Origin: Bradyrhizobium altum
GTDB lineage: Bacteria; Pseudomonadota; Alphaproteobacteria; Rhizobiales; Xanthobacteraceae
DNA: 50,662 nucleotides
Direction: 5' to 3'
Assembly: GCF_020889705.1 (NCBI RefSeq)
Contig: NZ_JACMYP010000029.1
Location: 1 to 50,662, forward strand
In this document: positions 1-8,114 of the stretch, one piece after another
Layout: the number at the start of each line of letters is the position of its first letter
Numbering within the stretch: position 1 is the stretch's first letter
The notes under the pieces: generated by a model
The model's input: the letters and a program-made list of their open reading frames with translations, nothing else
The model's database searches: none
Told to the model about the DNA's origin: nothing
Program-made: the position numbers and the translations under genes

Positions 1-132
1 ACCGCCGAGCTCGGCAGGATGGTGGTCGAGCGCGCGGCCGCGCGCCTGGTCGCGCTCGTCGACGAGATCGCCCGATATCCGCTGGCGGCGGTTGCGACCC
101 GCACCGCGTTTGATCGGCCCCGGCCGATCTGA
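1..132 (+). CDS. C-terminal end of a creatininase-like amidohydrolase (partial)
   Basis: An open frame enters from the left edge and stops with TGA at 130-132, giving 43 residues. It contains an amphipathic stretch, GRMVVERAAARLVALVDEI, followed by a short tail. The pattern of a conserved Gly, then a Val/Glu/Arg helix, then LVALVDEI at the very C-terminus resembles the end of creatininase-family proteins, which are metal-dependent amidohydrolases. The stop lies 19 bp before the cupin start on the same strand, so it is probably the upstream member of the same operon. Only the tail is visible; another hydrolase family is possible. Confidence 0.45.
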   Translation, partial: TAELGRMVVERAAARLVALVDEIARYPLAAVATRTAFDRPRPI

Positions 133-151
133 CCACGACAGGAGCCGACGC

Positions 152-577
152 ATGGCATTCGGTATCGCGCAACTTGCCAGGGCCAAGGCCTTTCGCATCG
201 CGCCGAACGACACGAACTATTTCGCAATCCTGTTCGATCATACGACCGATCAAATAGACAACATCTTCGTCATCGAGATTTTCCGGCCCGGCGGCGCCAC
301 GCCGCCGAACGAGCACGCCATTGCGCATGAATTCTTCCACGTCCTGCACGGCGAAGGACTTGCGAGCTGCGACGGCAGGACGGTGCCGATCCGGAAGGGC
401 GATTCGCTGCTGCTGCATCCAGGCTCCGAGCATGTGATCGAGAATACCGGTGCCGGCAAGCTCTACACGCTCACGGTGATGACGCCGAACGAGGGATTTG
501 CGGAGCTGATCCGTGGCGGCGAGCCGGTCGAGCTCGATGCGGAGGATATTCGCGTGCTGCAGGGGCACCAGGCATGA
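152..577 (+). CDS. Small single-domain cupin protein
   Basis: This is a 141-residue protein. The start at 152 is preceded by a good ribosome site (CAGGAG), and the in-frame codons upstream overlap the previous gene. The sequence shows a classic double-stranded beta-helix cupin pattern: HEFFHVLHGEG (motif 1, with the metal-type His/Glu residues), then the turn KGDSLLLHPGSEHVIENTG (motif 2). Cupins of this size serve as small dioxygenases, isomerases or binding proteins. Its stop overlaps the next start (ATGA at 574-577), so it is translationally coupled to the cysteine hydrolase. Its role in the heterocycle pathway is unknown; an accessory ring-opening or isomerising step is possible. Confidence 0.8.
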   Translation: MAFGIAQLARAKAFRIAPNDTNYFAILFDHTTDQIDNIFVIEIFRPGGATPPNEHAIAHEFFHVLHGEGLASCDGRTVPIRKGDSLLLHPGSEHVIENTGAGKLYTLTVMTPNEGFAELIRGGEPVELDAEDIRVLQGHQA

Positions 578-1401
578 ACTTCGCTCCCCGCCATGACCCG
601 GCCGCCGAACCGCTGACGCCGTTGGGCTCGAGCGAGCGCAACCGCTGGCTGGTGTCGGACAGCCGCGCCGATTTGGTGCGACAGCCGGCCGCGCCGCGCC
701 CGGTTACGCTCCGGACCGACGGCAAGGTGATTTCGATCGACCTTGCGCGCAGCGCAATCATCATCGTCGATATGCAGAATGATTTCTGCCATCCGGACGG
801 CTGGCTGGCCCATATCGGGGTCGACATTGCGCCGGCGCGTGCACCCATCGAACCGCTACGGCGTCTGCTGCCGGTGCTGCGCGATTGCCGACTGCCGGTG
901 ATCTGGGTCAACTGGGGTAACCGGCCCGACCGGCTCAATCTCAGCCCGGCGCTGCTGCATGTCTACAAGCCGAGCGGCGCCGGCGTCGGGCTCGGCGACG
1001 CGCTGCCGCGCTCCGGGGCGAGAGTGCTGGAGCGTGGCAGCTGGTCTGCCGCCGTCGTCGAGGAACTCGCCGTCGGCTCCTCCGATATCGAGGTCGCAAA
1101 ATACCGGATGTCGGGTTTCCAGGATACCGAGCTCGACAGCATTCTGCGCAATCTCGGCGTCACGACGCTGATGTTTGCCGGTGTCAATGCCGACCAGTGC
1201 GTGCTATGCACGCTGCAGGACGCCAATTTCCGCGGCTACGATTGCCTGCTGCTGCAGGATTGCACGGCCACGACGTCGCCGGAATATTGCCTTGCCGCCA
1301 CGCTCTACAACGTTCGCCAGTGCTTTGGCTTTGTCGTCAGGTCGGACGAGGTACTGTCCGAGCTCAGCCAAGTGCAATGCAGCCGGGGCGAGACATCGTG
1401 A
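574..1401 (+). CDS. Cysteine hydrolase of the isochorismatase superfamily, biuret/triuret/ureidoacrylate hydrolase-like
   Basis: This 275-residue protein has a roughly 60-residue N-terminal extension and then an isochorismatase-like hydrolase domain. The catalytic triad is visible: Asp in IIVDMQNDF (near residue 65), Lys in EVAKYRM (near 174), and nucleophile Cys in VNADQCVLCT (near 208). The stretch APIEPLRRLLPVLR and the GVGLGD region resemble what I remember of biuret hydrolase BiuH and its triuret and RutB relatives, which cleave ureido C-N bonds. Coupling to a cupin and an FAD oxidase, and the presence of urate genes and a cyanurate/barbiturate hydrolase nearby, point to a ureido product from a broken heterocycle. 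The exact substrate cannot be read from sequence. Confidence 0.8.
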   Translation: MNFAPRHDPAAEPLTPLGSSERNRWLVSDSRADLVRQPAAPRPVTLRTDGKVISIDLARSAIIIVDMQNDFCHPDGWLAHIGVDIAPARAPIEPLRRLLPVLRDCRLPVIWVNWGNRPDRLNLSPALLHVYKPSGAGVGLGDALPRSGARVLERGSWSAAVVEELAVGSSDIEVAKYRMSGFQDTELDSILRNLGVTTLMFAGVNADQCVLCTLQDANFRGYDCLLLQDCTATTSPEYCLAATLYNVRQCFGFVVRSDEVLSELSQVQCSRGETS

Positions 1402-2753
1402 GCGAAGTTTCAGCCGGCGCACTGGACAGGCTGGTCGCCGATCTCGGCGACATGACGGTGATCAGCGACCACAAGGTGGTGCGGCGCCGTTCGCGCGACT
1501 TCTTCTGGTACAGCCCCATCCTGAATGATCTGCTGAATGATAAATCAGCAGACCTGATCGTCGTCCCGCGGGACGAGCGCGACGTCCTTCGGCTTGCCGC
1601 AGCCTGCGCGCGCCATCGCGTGCCGCTGACAGTCCGCGCCGGCGGTACGGGAAACTATGGTCAGGCCGTGCCGCTCAAGGGCGGGGTGCTGCTGGATATC
1701 ATGGCGTTGTCAGCCATTGAGTGGACGGCGCCCGGAGCGATACGGGTTGGCGCGGGCGCCAAGCTCAATGCCATCGACGCCGACCTGCAGCCGACGGGCT
1801 GGGAACTGCGCATGCATCCATCCACCAAGCGCACGGCGACAATCGGTGGCTTCGTTGCCGGCGGCTCCGGCGGCATCGGATCCGTGACGCATGGCGGATT
1901 GCGCGAACCGGGCAATATCCAGGCGGCGCGGGTCGTCACCGTCGAGGAAACGCCCCGGATCATCGAATTGCGCGGCGAGGCGGCACAAAAGATCAACCGC
2001 GCCTATGGCACCACCGGGATCATCACAGCACTGGAAATGCCGCTGGCTCCAGCCTGGCGCTGGATCGACGTCGTCGTCTGCTTCGACGACTTCCTGGATG
2101 CGGTGGCGGTCGGCTACGAGGCAGCTCTTGCCGATGGCATCACGAAGAAGTTGCTGTCGCCGGTCAGCTGGCCGCTTCCGTCCTACTTCGGTGCGTTGAG
2201 ATCATGCGTGGCCGAGGGACAGAGCATCCTGATCGCGATGATCGCCGAGCCGTCGCTCGAAAGCTTTAAATCGTTGCTCGGTCGTCGCGGGACCATCACG
2301 CTGGAGACCCCGACCGATGACGGCCCGGGCCAGGTGCCGCTCTACGAATACACCTGGAATCACACCACGCTGCAGGTCCTGAAGTCCGATCGCACCGTCA
2401 CCTATCTGCAATGTCTCTATCCGCATGATGCCCTGATGGAGAAAGTTGCCGAGATGAGGGCGCTGTTTCCCGATGAGGTGCTGCAACATCTCGAGTTCAT
2501 CCGCTTTGGTGGCCGGGTCACCTGCAGCGGCTTGCCGGTCGTTCGCTACCGCGGCGCTGAACGGCTGAACGAAATCATCCGGATGCATGAGGAGCGCGGC
2601 GTTTTCATCGCCAATCCGCACGTCTACACGGTCGAGGACGGCAGCCGCTACAAGCGCGCCGACGCCGATCAACTGGGCTTCAAGCGCGAGGTCGATCCGC
2701 ACAATCTGCTCAATCCCGGCAAGATGCGGAGTTTCGTCGCTGCCGGGTCCTGA
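1398..2753 (+). CDS. FAD-binding oxidase/dehydrogenase, PCMH type
   Basis: The 451-residue reading begins at GTG 1398, which overlaps the previous stop (GTGA), so it is translationally coupled. A longer in-frame reading from 1197 would lie inside the hydrolase gene. It carries the PCMH/GlcD-type FAD domain: RAGGTGNYGQAVPLKGGVLL binds the FAD pyrophosphate, followed by RVGAGAKLNAIDADL and TIGGFVAGGSGGIGS. The C-terminus ends DPHNLLNPGKMRSF, typical of the family. Such enzymes oxidise hydroxy acids, alcohols or C-N bonds with covalent or tight FAD. No covalent-FAD His is obvious. In this operon it probably oxidises a ring or an open-chain intermediate. Confidence 0.8.
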   Translation: MSEVSAGALDRLVADLGDMTVISDHKVVRRRSRDFFWYSPILNDLLNDKSADLIVVPRDERDVLRLAAACARHRVPLTVRAGGTGNYGQAVPLKGGVLLDIMALSAIEWTAPGAIRVGAGAKLNAIDADLQPTGWELRMHPSTKRTATIGGFVAGGSGGIGSVTHGGLREPGNIQAARVVTVEETPRIIELRGEAAQKINRAYGTTGIITALEMPLAPAWRWIDVVVCFDDFLDAVAVGYEAALADGITKKLLSPVSWPLPSYFGALRSCVAEGQSILIAMIAEPSLESFKSLLGRRGTITLETPTDDGPGQVPLYEYTWNHTTLQVLKSDRTVTYLQCLYPHDALMEKVAEMRALFPDEVLQHLEFIRFGGRVTCSGLPVVRYRGAERLNEIIRMHEERGVFIANPHVYTVEDGSRYKRADADQLGFKREVDPHNLLNPGKMRSFVAAGS

Positions 2754-2754
2754 C

Positions 2755-3339
2755 ATGCGCGTCCTCTATGTCTACTGCCATCCGCTTGCCGACAGCTTCC
2801 ACGCCGCGATCCGTGGGGAAGCGCTGGCTGGGCTCGCCGAAGCCGGCCACGCCGTTGATCTGCTCGATCTCTATGCGGAGGGGTTCGATCCGATCCTGAC
2901 GGCCGAACGTCGGCGCGACTACCATGATCCCGTGCGCAACCGGCACAACAATCAGGCCTACGCCGATCGCCTGATGGCGGCCGACGCGATCGTAGTACAG
3001 TTTCCGACCTGGTCGTTCGGGCCGCCGGCCATGCTCAAGGGCTGGTTCGATCGCATGTTCGGCCCCGGCATCGCGCTCGATCTGTCCGATCCCGCGCGGG
3101 CGCGGCCGATGCTGCATCACATTCGCCGCATCTCCGGCATTGCGACCTACGGCCGCCCGCGCTGGCAGGCGATTGCGATGGCCGATCCGCCGCGCAAGCT
3201 CATCAAGCGATATCTGCCGTGGTTCACCGGGGCAAAGGCGACGACGCGCTATCATGCGCTCTATCACATTAACGTTGCAACGCCGGCCAAGCGTGCGCAC
3301 TTTCTGGCCAAAGTCAGGCACGAAATGCGCCGGTTCTAG
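2755..3339 (+). CDS. Flavodoxin-fold NAD(P)H oxidoreductase (NQO/MdaB-like)
   Basis: This 194-residue protein starts at ATG 2755, one base after the FAD oxidase stop. It opens with MRVLYVYCHPLADSFHAAI, the FMN/FAD-phosphate loop of the NAD(P)H:quinone oxidoreductase family. It also has ADAIVVQFPTWSFGPPAMLKGWFDRMFGPG, the other conserved part of this fold. Family members reduce quinones or supply reduced flavin from NAD(P)H. Here it could be the reductant for the operon's oxidase, or for the Rieske oxygenase 5 kb away, which has no dedicated reductase. That pairing is inference. Confidence 0.82.
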   Translation: MRVLYVYCHPLADSFHAAIRGEALAGLAEAGHAVDLLDLYAEGFDPILTAERRRDYHDPVRNRHNNQAYADRLMAADAIVVQFPTWSFGPPAMLKGWFDRMFGPGIALDLSDPARARPMLHHIRRISGIATYGRPRWQAIAMADPPRKLIKRYLPWFTGAKATTRYHALYHINVATPAKRAHFLAKVRHEMRRF

Positions 3340-3402
3340 AGCCTGTTCCGTCCCAAGACGCGCCTTCTCCGCGAAACGAGATGCGCTTCGCTCGGAAGCT
3401 CT

Positions 3403-3825
3403 CTAGCTCGGGTCCGGCGCGGCCGCGACCGCTTCGATCTCGACCAGGAATTCCGGCCGGCTGAAGCCGGACACGATCATCAGGGTCGAGGACGGCGGCG
3501 TCCCGGGAAATTGCCGGTCACGCGACCGCATGTAGCCCTGCATGTGCTCGCGGTCCGTCACATAGGCGTTGAGCCGGACAATGTTCGCCAGCGTCATCCG
3601 ATCTTCGGCGAGGATCGCTGCGATATTCGCAAAACAGAGATCGGACTGCGCCTCGCTGTCCGCAGGAATTGTCTCGTCGCTACCGATGCCGAGCTGCCCG
3701 GACGTGAACACCAGGCGGTGTCCGGCCGGCACGACGATGCCGTGGCTGTATCGTGCGAACGGGGGACGAATTGCATGAGGGGAAAGCGCGCGCAAGCTCA
3801 TCGCCACAGGCTCAAAAGTTGTCAT
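3403..3825 (-). CDS. RidA/YjgF/UK114-family enamine/imine deaminase
   Basis: The 140-residue reading starts at MTTFEPVAM (ATG at 3825). A longer in-frame reading to 4062 is rejected because its extra 80 residues look non-coding. The core reads HAIRPPFARYSHGIVVPAGHRLVFTSGQLG, then NIAAIL, IVRLNAYVT and PPSSTLMIVSGFSRPEFLVEIEAVA, matching RidA order: SGQLG strand, xxRxxxY, and the C-terminal V-E-I-E-A-V-A. RidA proteins hydrolyse reactive enamines, and the pyrimidine-pathway member RutC acts on aminoacrylate. It diverges from the ABC transporter operon and converges with the flavin operon. The usual catalytic Arg aligns near RLNAYV. Substrate unknown. Confidence 0.85.
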   Translation of the reverse strand: MTTFEPVAMSLRALSPHAIRPPFARYSHGIVVPAGHRLVFTSGQLGIGSDETIPADSEAQSDLCFANIAAILAEDRMTLANIVRLNAYVTDREHMQGYMRSRDRQFPGTPPSSTLMIVSGFSRPEFLVEIEAVAAAPDPS

Positions 3826-4088
3826 TGCTGCTACGAGCTTAGGCCAAGGCGCCGACGCCGGCATGCCGAAATTTGGCTGATCGGCGCCGCCATTTGGTGC
3901 CCCTTGCTCAAAAAATCGGCGTTGCCGGAAAGGCAACGGATCGCTCGAATCAAAATGCTTTCGGGCGACAGTGGTCGCGTGCATCCTGAGCTCATCGAGG
4001 ATGCGGTCCGTGCGCGAGCACATTCCCGTCCAGACAGTATTGACGTCATCCGCAGCCGGCATTCACCGGACGATCAAAGGTAGCCACG
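3826..4088. promoter_or_regulatory. Divergent promoter region between ridA-like gene and ABC operon
   Basis: About 260 bp separate two divergent starts, so at least two promoters should lie here. I see no convincing -35/-10 pair or long palindrome. The in-frame extension of the RidA reading through this stretch has no RidA similarity. Confidence 0.4.
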
Positions 4089-5084
4089 ATGGCCATGACG
4101 ATTGCCTCCCGAACGATTGCTTCCGCCCTGGTGGGGACCGCCATGTTTGCGATGTCTTTCGTACCTGCTCTGGCCGCCGACAAGGTCACCTTCCTCACCA
4201 GCTGGTTCGCGCAGGCCGAGCATGGCGGATTCTACCAAGCCAAGGCGACCGGTCTCTATGACAAGGCCGGTCTCGACGTGACCATCAAGATGGGTGGTCC
4301 CCAGGTCAACGGCACGCAGCTTCTGCTCGCAGGCGATGCGGATTTCATCATGGGTTACGACATCCAGGTGATGAAAGGACGCGAGCAGAACCTGCCGCTC
4401 GTGACTGTCGCATCGTCGTTCCAGTTCGACCTGCAGGGGATCATGACCCATGATGACGTGCCGGACCTTGCCGCGCTGAAGGGCAGGCCGGTGCTGATCG
4501 CGGGATCCTCGCGGGTGACGTTCTGGCCGTGGCTCAAGGCCAAATACGGTTACAGCGACGACCAGATCCGGCCCTACACGTTCAACCTGCAGCCTTTCTT
4601 CGCTGACAAGACCATGGCACAGCAGGCCTACCCGTCATCCGAGCCATATCAGGCGCAGGAGCAAAAGGAGAAGGTGAAGTTCTTCCTGCTGGCCGACGGC
4701 GGGTATCCACCCTACGGCTCGACAATCGTGACGACTGAGAAAATGGTCGCCGAGAAGCCGGACGTGGTGGCTCGCTTCGTCAAGGCGTCGCTCGAAGGTT
4801 GGCGCGACTATTTGCAGAATCCTGCTCTGGCCAACGGCCTGATCAAGACCGACAATCCCAAGATGACCGACGGGCAGATCGCATTTGCGATCGAGAAGCT
4901 CAAGGAGAGCAAAGCGGTCGACGGCGGCGACGCGGCGAAGCTCGGGATCGGCATCATCACCGCCGAGCGCTACAAGCAAGTCTACGACTTCCTGGTGGCC
5001 GGCGAACTGCTCGATCCCAAGACCGCCTGGCAAAGGTCGTTTGACGACCGTTTCGTCAAGGATCTCAGGATTGGCGTGAAATAG
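4089..5084 (+). CDS. ABC transporter substrate-binding protein, NMT1/THI5-like
   Basis: This 331-residue periplasmic protein has a Sec signal peptide (hydrophobic stretch, then PALAAD, cleavage near residue 29). The mature protein opens DKVTFLTSWFAQAEHGGFYQAKATGLYDKAGLDVTI, which is the diagnostic start of the NMT1/THI5 family. Known family members bind pyrimidine-type thiamine precursors, riboflavin, nitrate or sulfonates. It is followed within 8 bp by its ATPase, then its permease and two catabolic enzymes. A nitrogen heterocycle is therefore a likely ligand, but this is inference from the operon. Confidence 0.85.
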   Translation: MAMTIASRTIASALVGTAMFAMSFVPALAADKVTFLTSWFAQAEHGGFYQAKATGLYDKAGLDVTIKMGGPQVNGTQLLLAGDADFIMGYDIQVMKGREQNLPLVTVASSFQFDLQGIMTHDDVPDLAALKGRPVLIAGSSRVTFWPWLKAKYGYSDDQIRPYTFNLQPFFADKTMAQQAYPSSEPYQAQEQKEKVKFFLLADGGYPPYGSTIVTTEKMVAEKPDVVARFVKASLEGWRDYLQNPALANGLIKTDNPKMTDGQIAFAIEKLKESKAVDGGDAAKLGIGIITAERYKQVYDFLVAGELLDPKTAWQRSFDDRFVKDLRIGVK

Positions 5085-5092
5085 GAGCGTCC

Positions 5093-5947
5093 ATGAACGT
5101 TCTGCCGCCGCCCTACACGTTCGACGACGACACCGAACCCATGGCGACCTCCGAAGGCCGCCCGCCCGTCGTCGAGGTGCTCTCGGCGGAGAAGCTGTTT
5201 CCGAACGGCACGCGGGGCCTTGCGCCGATCGATCTCACGATCGCGGACGGCGAATTCCTGACGCTGATCGGCCCCTCCGGCTGCGGCAAGAGTACGTTGC
5301 TCAAGCTGATCGCCAACTTGATCGAGCCAACCGACGGTCGGCTGTTGTGGTGGCGTGGCGACCACCGCCAGGTCGGGCAGCAGGGGAGGCGGCTCGCCTT
5401 CGTGTTCCAGGAGCCGACCCTGATGCCCTGGGCGCGTGTCGAGGCCAATGTCCGACTGCCTCTGGAGCTTGCCGACATGCCCGGGGTGAAGGCGGCCCCG
5501 CTGGTCGAGGATGCGATCGCGCGTGTCGGCTTGTCGGCGTTCAGTCAACACTACCCGCGGCAGCTGTCGGGCGGCATGAGGATGCGGGTATCAATCGCCA
5601 GGGCGCTGGTGACGCAGCCCCACCTCCTCCTGATGGACGAGCCGTTCGGCGCGCTCGACGAGTTCACGCGCAACAGACTGGACGACGATCTGGTTCGGCT
5701 GTGGTGGGAACGCAAGCTCACGACGGTGTTCGTCACCCACTCGATCTATGAGGCTGTGTTTCTCTCGACCCGGATCATCGTCATGGCTGCCGGTCCCGGC
5801 CGCATCTTCCGCACCATGACGATCGACGAGCCGCAGCCGCGTGAGGTCGGGTTTCGCGACAGCCCGAAGTTCGCCGCCTATTGCCGGGAGCTCTCGACCT
5901 GGCTCGCTGAAGCTTCGCTGCCGCGGTCGGGCGGGGGCGAAGCATGA
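5093..5947 (+). CDS. ABC transporter ATP-binding protein, SsuB/TauB/NrtD type
   Basis: The 284-residue protein carries Walker A GPSGCGKSTLLK, Q-loop VFQEP, the signature LSGGMRMRV, Walker B LLLMDEPFGALDE and the switch VTHS. This family energises NMT1/THI5-type importers. A tail of about 35 residues precedes the ATPase domain. The ribosome site TAGGAG lies just before the ATG. The stop overlaps the next start (ATGA at 5944), so ATPase and permease are coupled. Confidence 0.9.
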   Translation: MNVLPPPYTFDDDTEPMATSEGRPPVVEVLSAEKLFPNGTRGLAPIDLTIADGEFLTLIGPSGCGKSTLLKLIANLIEPTDGRLLWWRGDHRQVGQQGRRLAFVFQEPTLMPWARVEANVRLPLELADMPGVKAAPLVEDAIARVGLSAFSQHYPRQLSGGMRMRVSIARALVTQPHLLLMDEPFGALDEFTRNRLDDDLVRLWWERKLTTVFVTHSIYEAVFLSTRIIVMAAGPGRIFRTMTIDEPQPREVGFRDSPKFAAYCRELSTWLAEASLPRSGGGEA

Positions 5948-6744
5948 AGCCGCTCCTGCAATCGGACGCCTTCGTCCGGGTCGCGGCCCCGGTCGCCGTC
6001 GGGATCGTGCTGTTCGGCCTGTGGGAGGCCAGTTTCCGCCTAGCCTCCGTTCCCGTGTACCTGTTTCCCAAGCCGAGTGATATCTTCATAAGTCTTGTGC
6101 AGCACGGGCCGTCGCTGCTGCGTGCCCTGCTGGTGACCTTGCGGGTGACGCTGCAGGCCTTCATTGCGGCGACCGTGTTCGGCACCCTGATCGCATTCAT
6201 GTTTGTGCAGAGCCGGGCGATCGAGGTCAGCCTGTTTCCCTATGCGGTGCTGCTGCAGGTGACGCCGGTGGTCGCGATTGCGCCGCTGATCATCATCCTC
6301 GTGAAGAACACCCAGCTGTCGCTGACGATCTGCGCAACCCTGGTCGCGCTATTCCCGATCATCTCGAACACCACGCTAGGTCTGCGCAGCGTCGATCCAG
6401 GCCTTGCCAATTATTTTCGGATGAACCGGGCCAGCCGCTTGAAGACCTTGATCAAGCTTCGCATCCCGGGCGCGTTGCCGTACTTTTTCGGCGGGCTGCG
6501 CATCTCGAGCGGCCTCGCGCTGATCGGCGCGGTGGTCGCCGAATTCGTGGCGGGCACGGGAGGGCGGTCTTCAGGCCTCGCCTATGAGATCCTCGATGCC
6601 GGCTTCACGCTCGATATTCCCCGCATGTTCGCGGCGCTGTTCCTGATCACGTTGACCGGCGTCGTGCTGTTCACCGTCATGGCGGCGCTTTCGCGGTTTG
6701 CGTTATCAAACTGGCACGAAAGCGAGATCCGGGCCGAGACATGA
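5944..6744 (+). CDS. ABC transporter permease, SsuC/TauC type
   Basis: This 266-residue protein has six predicted membrane segments, beginning near residue 14 (VAAPVAVGIVLFGLWEA). The binding-protein-dependent permease EAA-type loop reads NYFRMNRASRLKTLIKLRIPGALPYFFGGLRIS, where it contacts the ATPase. It overlaps both neighbours (ATGA at 5944 and again at 6741), which places it firmly in the transporter-deaminase-Rieske operon. Confidence 0.9.
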   Translation: MKPLLQSDAFVRVAAPVAVGIVLFGLWEASFRLASVPVYLFPKPSDIFISLVQHGPSLLRALLVTLRVTLQAFIAATVFGTLIAFMFVQSRAIEVSLFPYAVLLQVTPVVAIAPLIIILVKNTQLSLTICATLVALFPIISNTTLGLRSVDPGLANYFRMNRASRLKTLIKLRIPGALPYFFGGLRISSGLALIGAVVAEFVAGTGGRSSGLAYEILDAGFTLDIPRMFAALFLITLTGVVLFTVMAALSRFALSNWHESEIRAET

Positions 6745-8102
6745 CATCAATGCTGATCGAGAATGCGGCCGGGATCTTCACAGGCCTGTCAGGCGATGCG
6801 ATGCGAACGACGGGTGCGATCCGGATTCGCAATGGTGTGATCGTCGCAATCGGCATGCTGCAGCCGGAGCCAGGCGAGCGCAGGCTCGACGCAAAAGGCT
6901 GCGTGATCTATCCGGGTCTTGTATCGACTCATCACCACATGTTCCAGAGCGTGCTGAAAGGCGTCCGCGAAGGCATCAATCTTCCGCTCGCAGGGTGGCT
7001 GCGTTCGGTGCCCTACCGCTTCTGGTCGGCCATCGACGAGGAGGCTTTGGCGGTTGCCGCGCGGATTGCGCTCGCCGAACTGCTTCTGTCGGGTACCACC
7101 ACGGTCGCCGATCACCACTATCTGTTCAGCGACACGTTTCGCTTCGATCCGGCGCAAGTGATTTTCGAAGTTGCCCGCAGCCTCGGCATCCGCCTCGTGT
7201 TCTGCCGCGGGGGCGCCACCGTCAGCCGCCATTTCGATACCGATCAGTCCGTGCCGATGCCGGTCGAAACGTTGGACCGGATGCTGCAATCGGTCGAGGC
7301 CTGTGCGCAGCGCTTCCACGATCCGTCACCGGACAGCCTGACCCACGTCGCGCTGGCGCCGACCACGCCCACCTGGTCGCTGGATCCTGGCGAGTTGCGC
7401 GAGGTGATCGCCGCCGCGCGGCGAATGAAGCTGCGGCTGCACAGCCATCTTTCGGAGACGTCGGATTATGTCGACTTCTGTTTGTCGGTTCATGGCAAAC
7501 GGCCAGTCCACTGGCTCGCAGAGCACGACTGGCTCGGCGAGGACGTCTGGTTCGCGCACCTCGTACATCTCGATCCGGAAGAGGTGGCGATCCTGGCCCG
7601 CTCCGGCACCGGCATGGCGCATTGTCCGCAATCCAATTGCCGCCTCGGTTCCGGCGTCGCGCCGGCGGACGCGATGGCGCGGCTGGGCGGCGCGGTGTCG
7701 CTCGGCGTGGATGGTGCAGCCTCCAACGAGGCGGCCGACATGATCAGCGAGATGCATAGTTGCTGGCACACACATCGCGCCGTGAAGGGAGCCGACGCGG
7801 TGACCGCGGAAGACGTCGTGCATTGGGCCACTGCGGGAGGTGCGCGCGTGCTGGGCCTGCCGCGGATCGGTACGCTGGCGCCAGGCCAGCAGGCCGATAT
7901 CGCCATCTTCAGCCTGGACCAGCCACGCCACTTCGGCATGCACGATCCCATGATCGCGCCGGTGACGTGCGCAGGTTCGGCGCACGTTCGCCATTTGCTG
8001 GTCGGTGGTCGCCCGGTCGTCGAGGACGGCGCGATTCCCGGCCTCGACATGCAGAAGCTGAAATTCGATGCGGCCCGCGTTGTCTCGCGTCTGGCTGCCT
8101 GA
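6741..8102 (+). CDS. Amidohydrolase, 8-oxoguanine deaminase-like
   Basis: This 453-residue member of the guanine/8-oxoguanine deaminase branch of the amidohydrolase superfamily is coupled to the permease by an ATGA overlap. Zinc-site features visible are STHHHMFQS (H64-H65-H66, supplying the HxH pair), LRLHSHLSET (third His and the catalytic Glu), WFAHLVHLD (His) and SLGVDGAASNEA (catalytic Asp). It parallels the 16183 gene throughout but is more divergent: MFQSV replaces FYQTL, and AASNEA replaces SASND. That suggests a related but different amino-heterocycle substrate. It probably deaminates the compound imported by the transporter encoded just upstream, before the Rieske enzyme acts. Confidence 0.85.
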   Translation: MTSMLIENAAGIFTGLSGDAMRTTGAIRIRNGVIVAIGMLQPEPGERRLDAKGCVIYPGLVSTHHHMFQSVLKGVREGINLPLAGWLRSVPYRFWSAIDEEALAVAARIALAELLLSGTTTVADHHYLFSDTFRFDPAQVIFEVARSLGIRLVFCRGGATVSRHFDTDQSVPMPVETLDRMLQSVEACAQRFHDPSPDSLTHVALAPTTPTWSLDPGELREVIAAARRMKLRLHSHLSETSDYVDFCLSVHGKRPVHWLAEHDWLGEDVWFAHLVHLDPEEVAILARSGTGMAHCPQSNCRLGSGVAPADAMARLGGAVSLGVDGAASNEAADMISEMHSCWHTHRAVKGADAVTAEDVVHWATAGGARVLGLPRIGTLAPGQQADIAIFSLDQPRHFGMHDPMIAPVTCAGSAHVRHLLVGGRPVVEDGAIPGLDMQKLKFDAARVVSRLAA

Positions 8103-8114
8103 ACCGCGGAGGAA

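Noticed and set aside
3340..3402. Terminator between the convergent flavin and RidA genes
   Set aside because: Only an imperfect AGAGC/GCTCT arm pair was seen, with mismatches and no T-tract.
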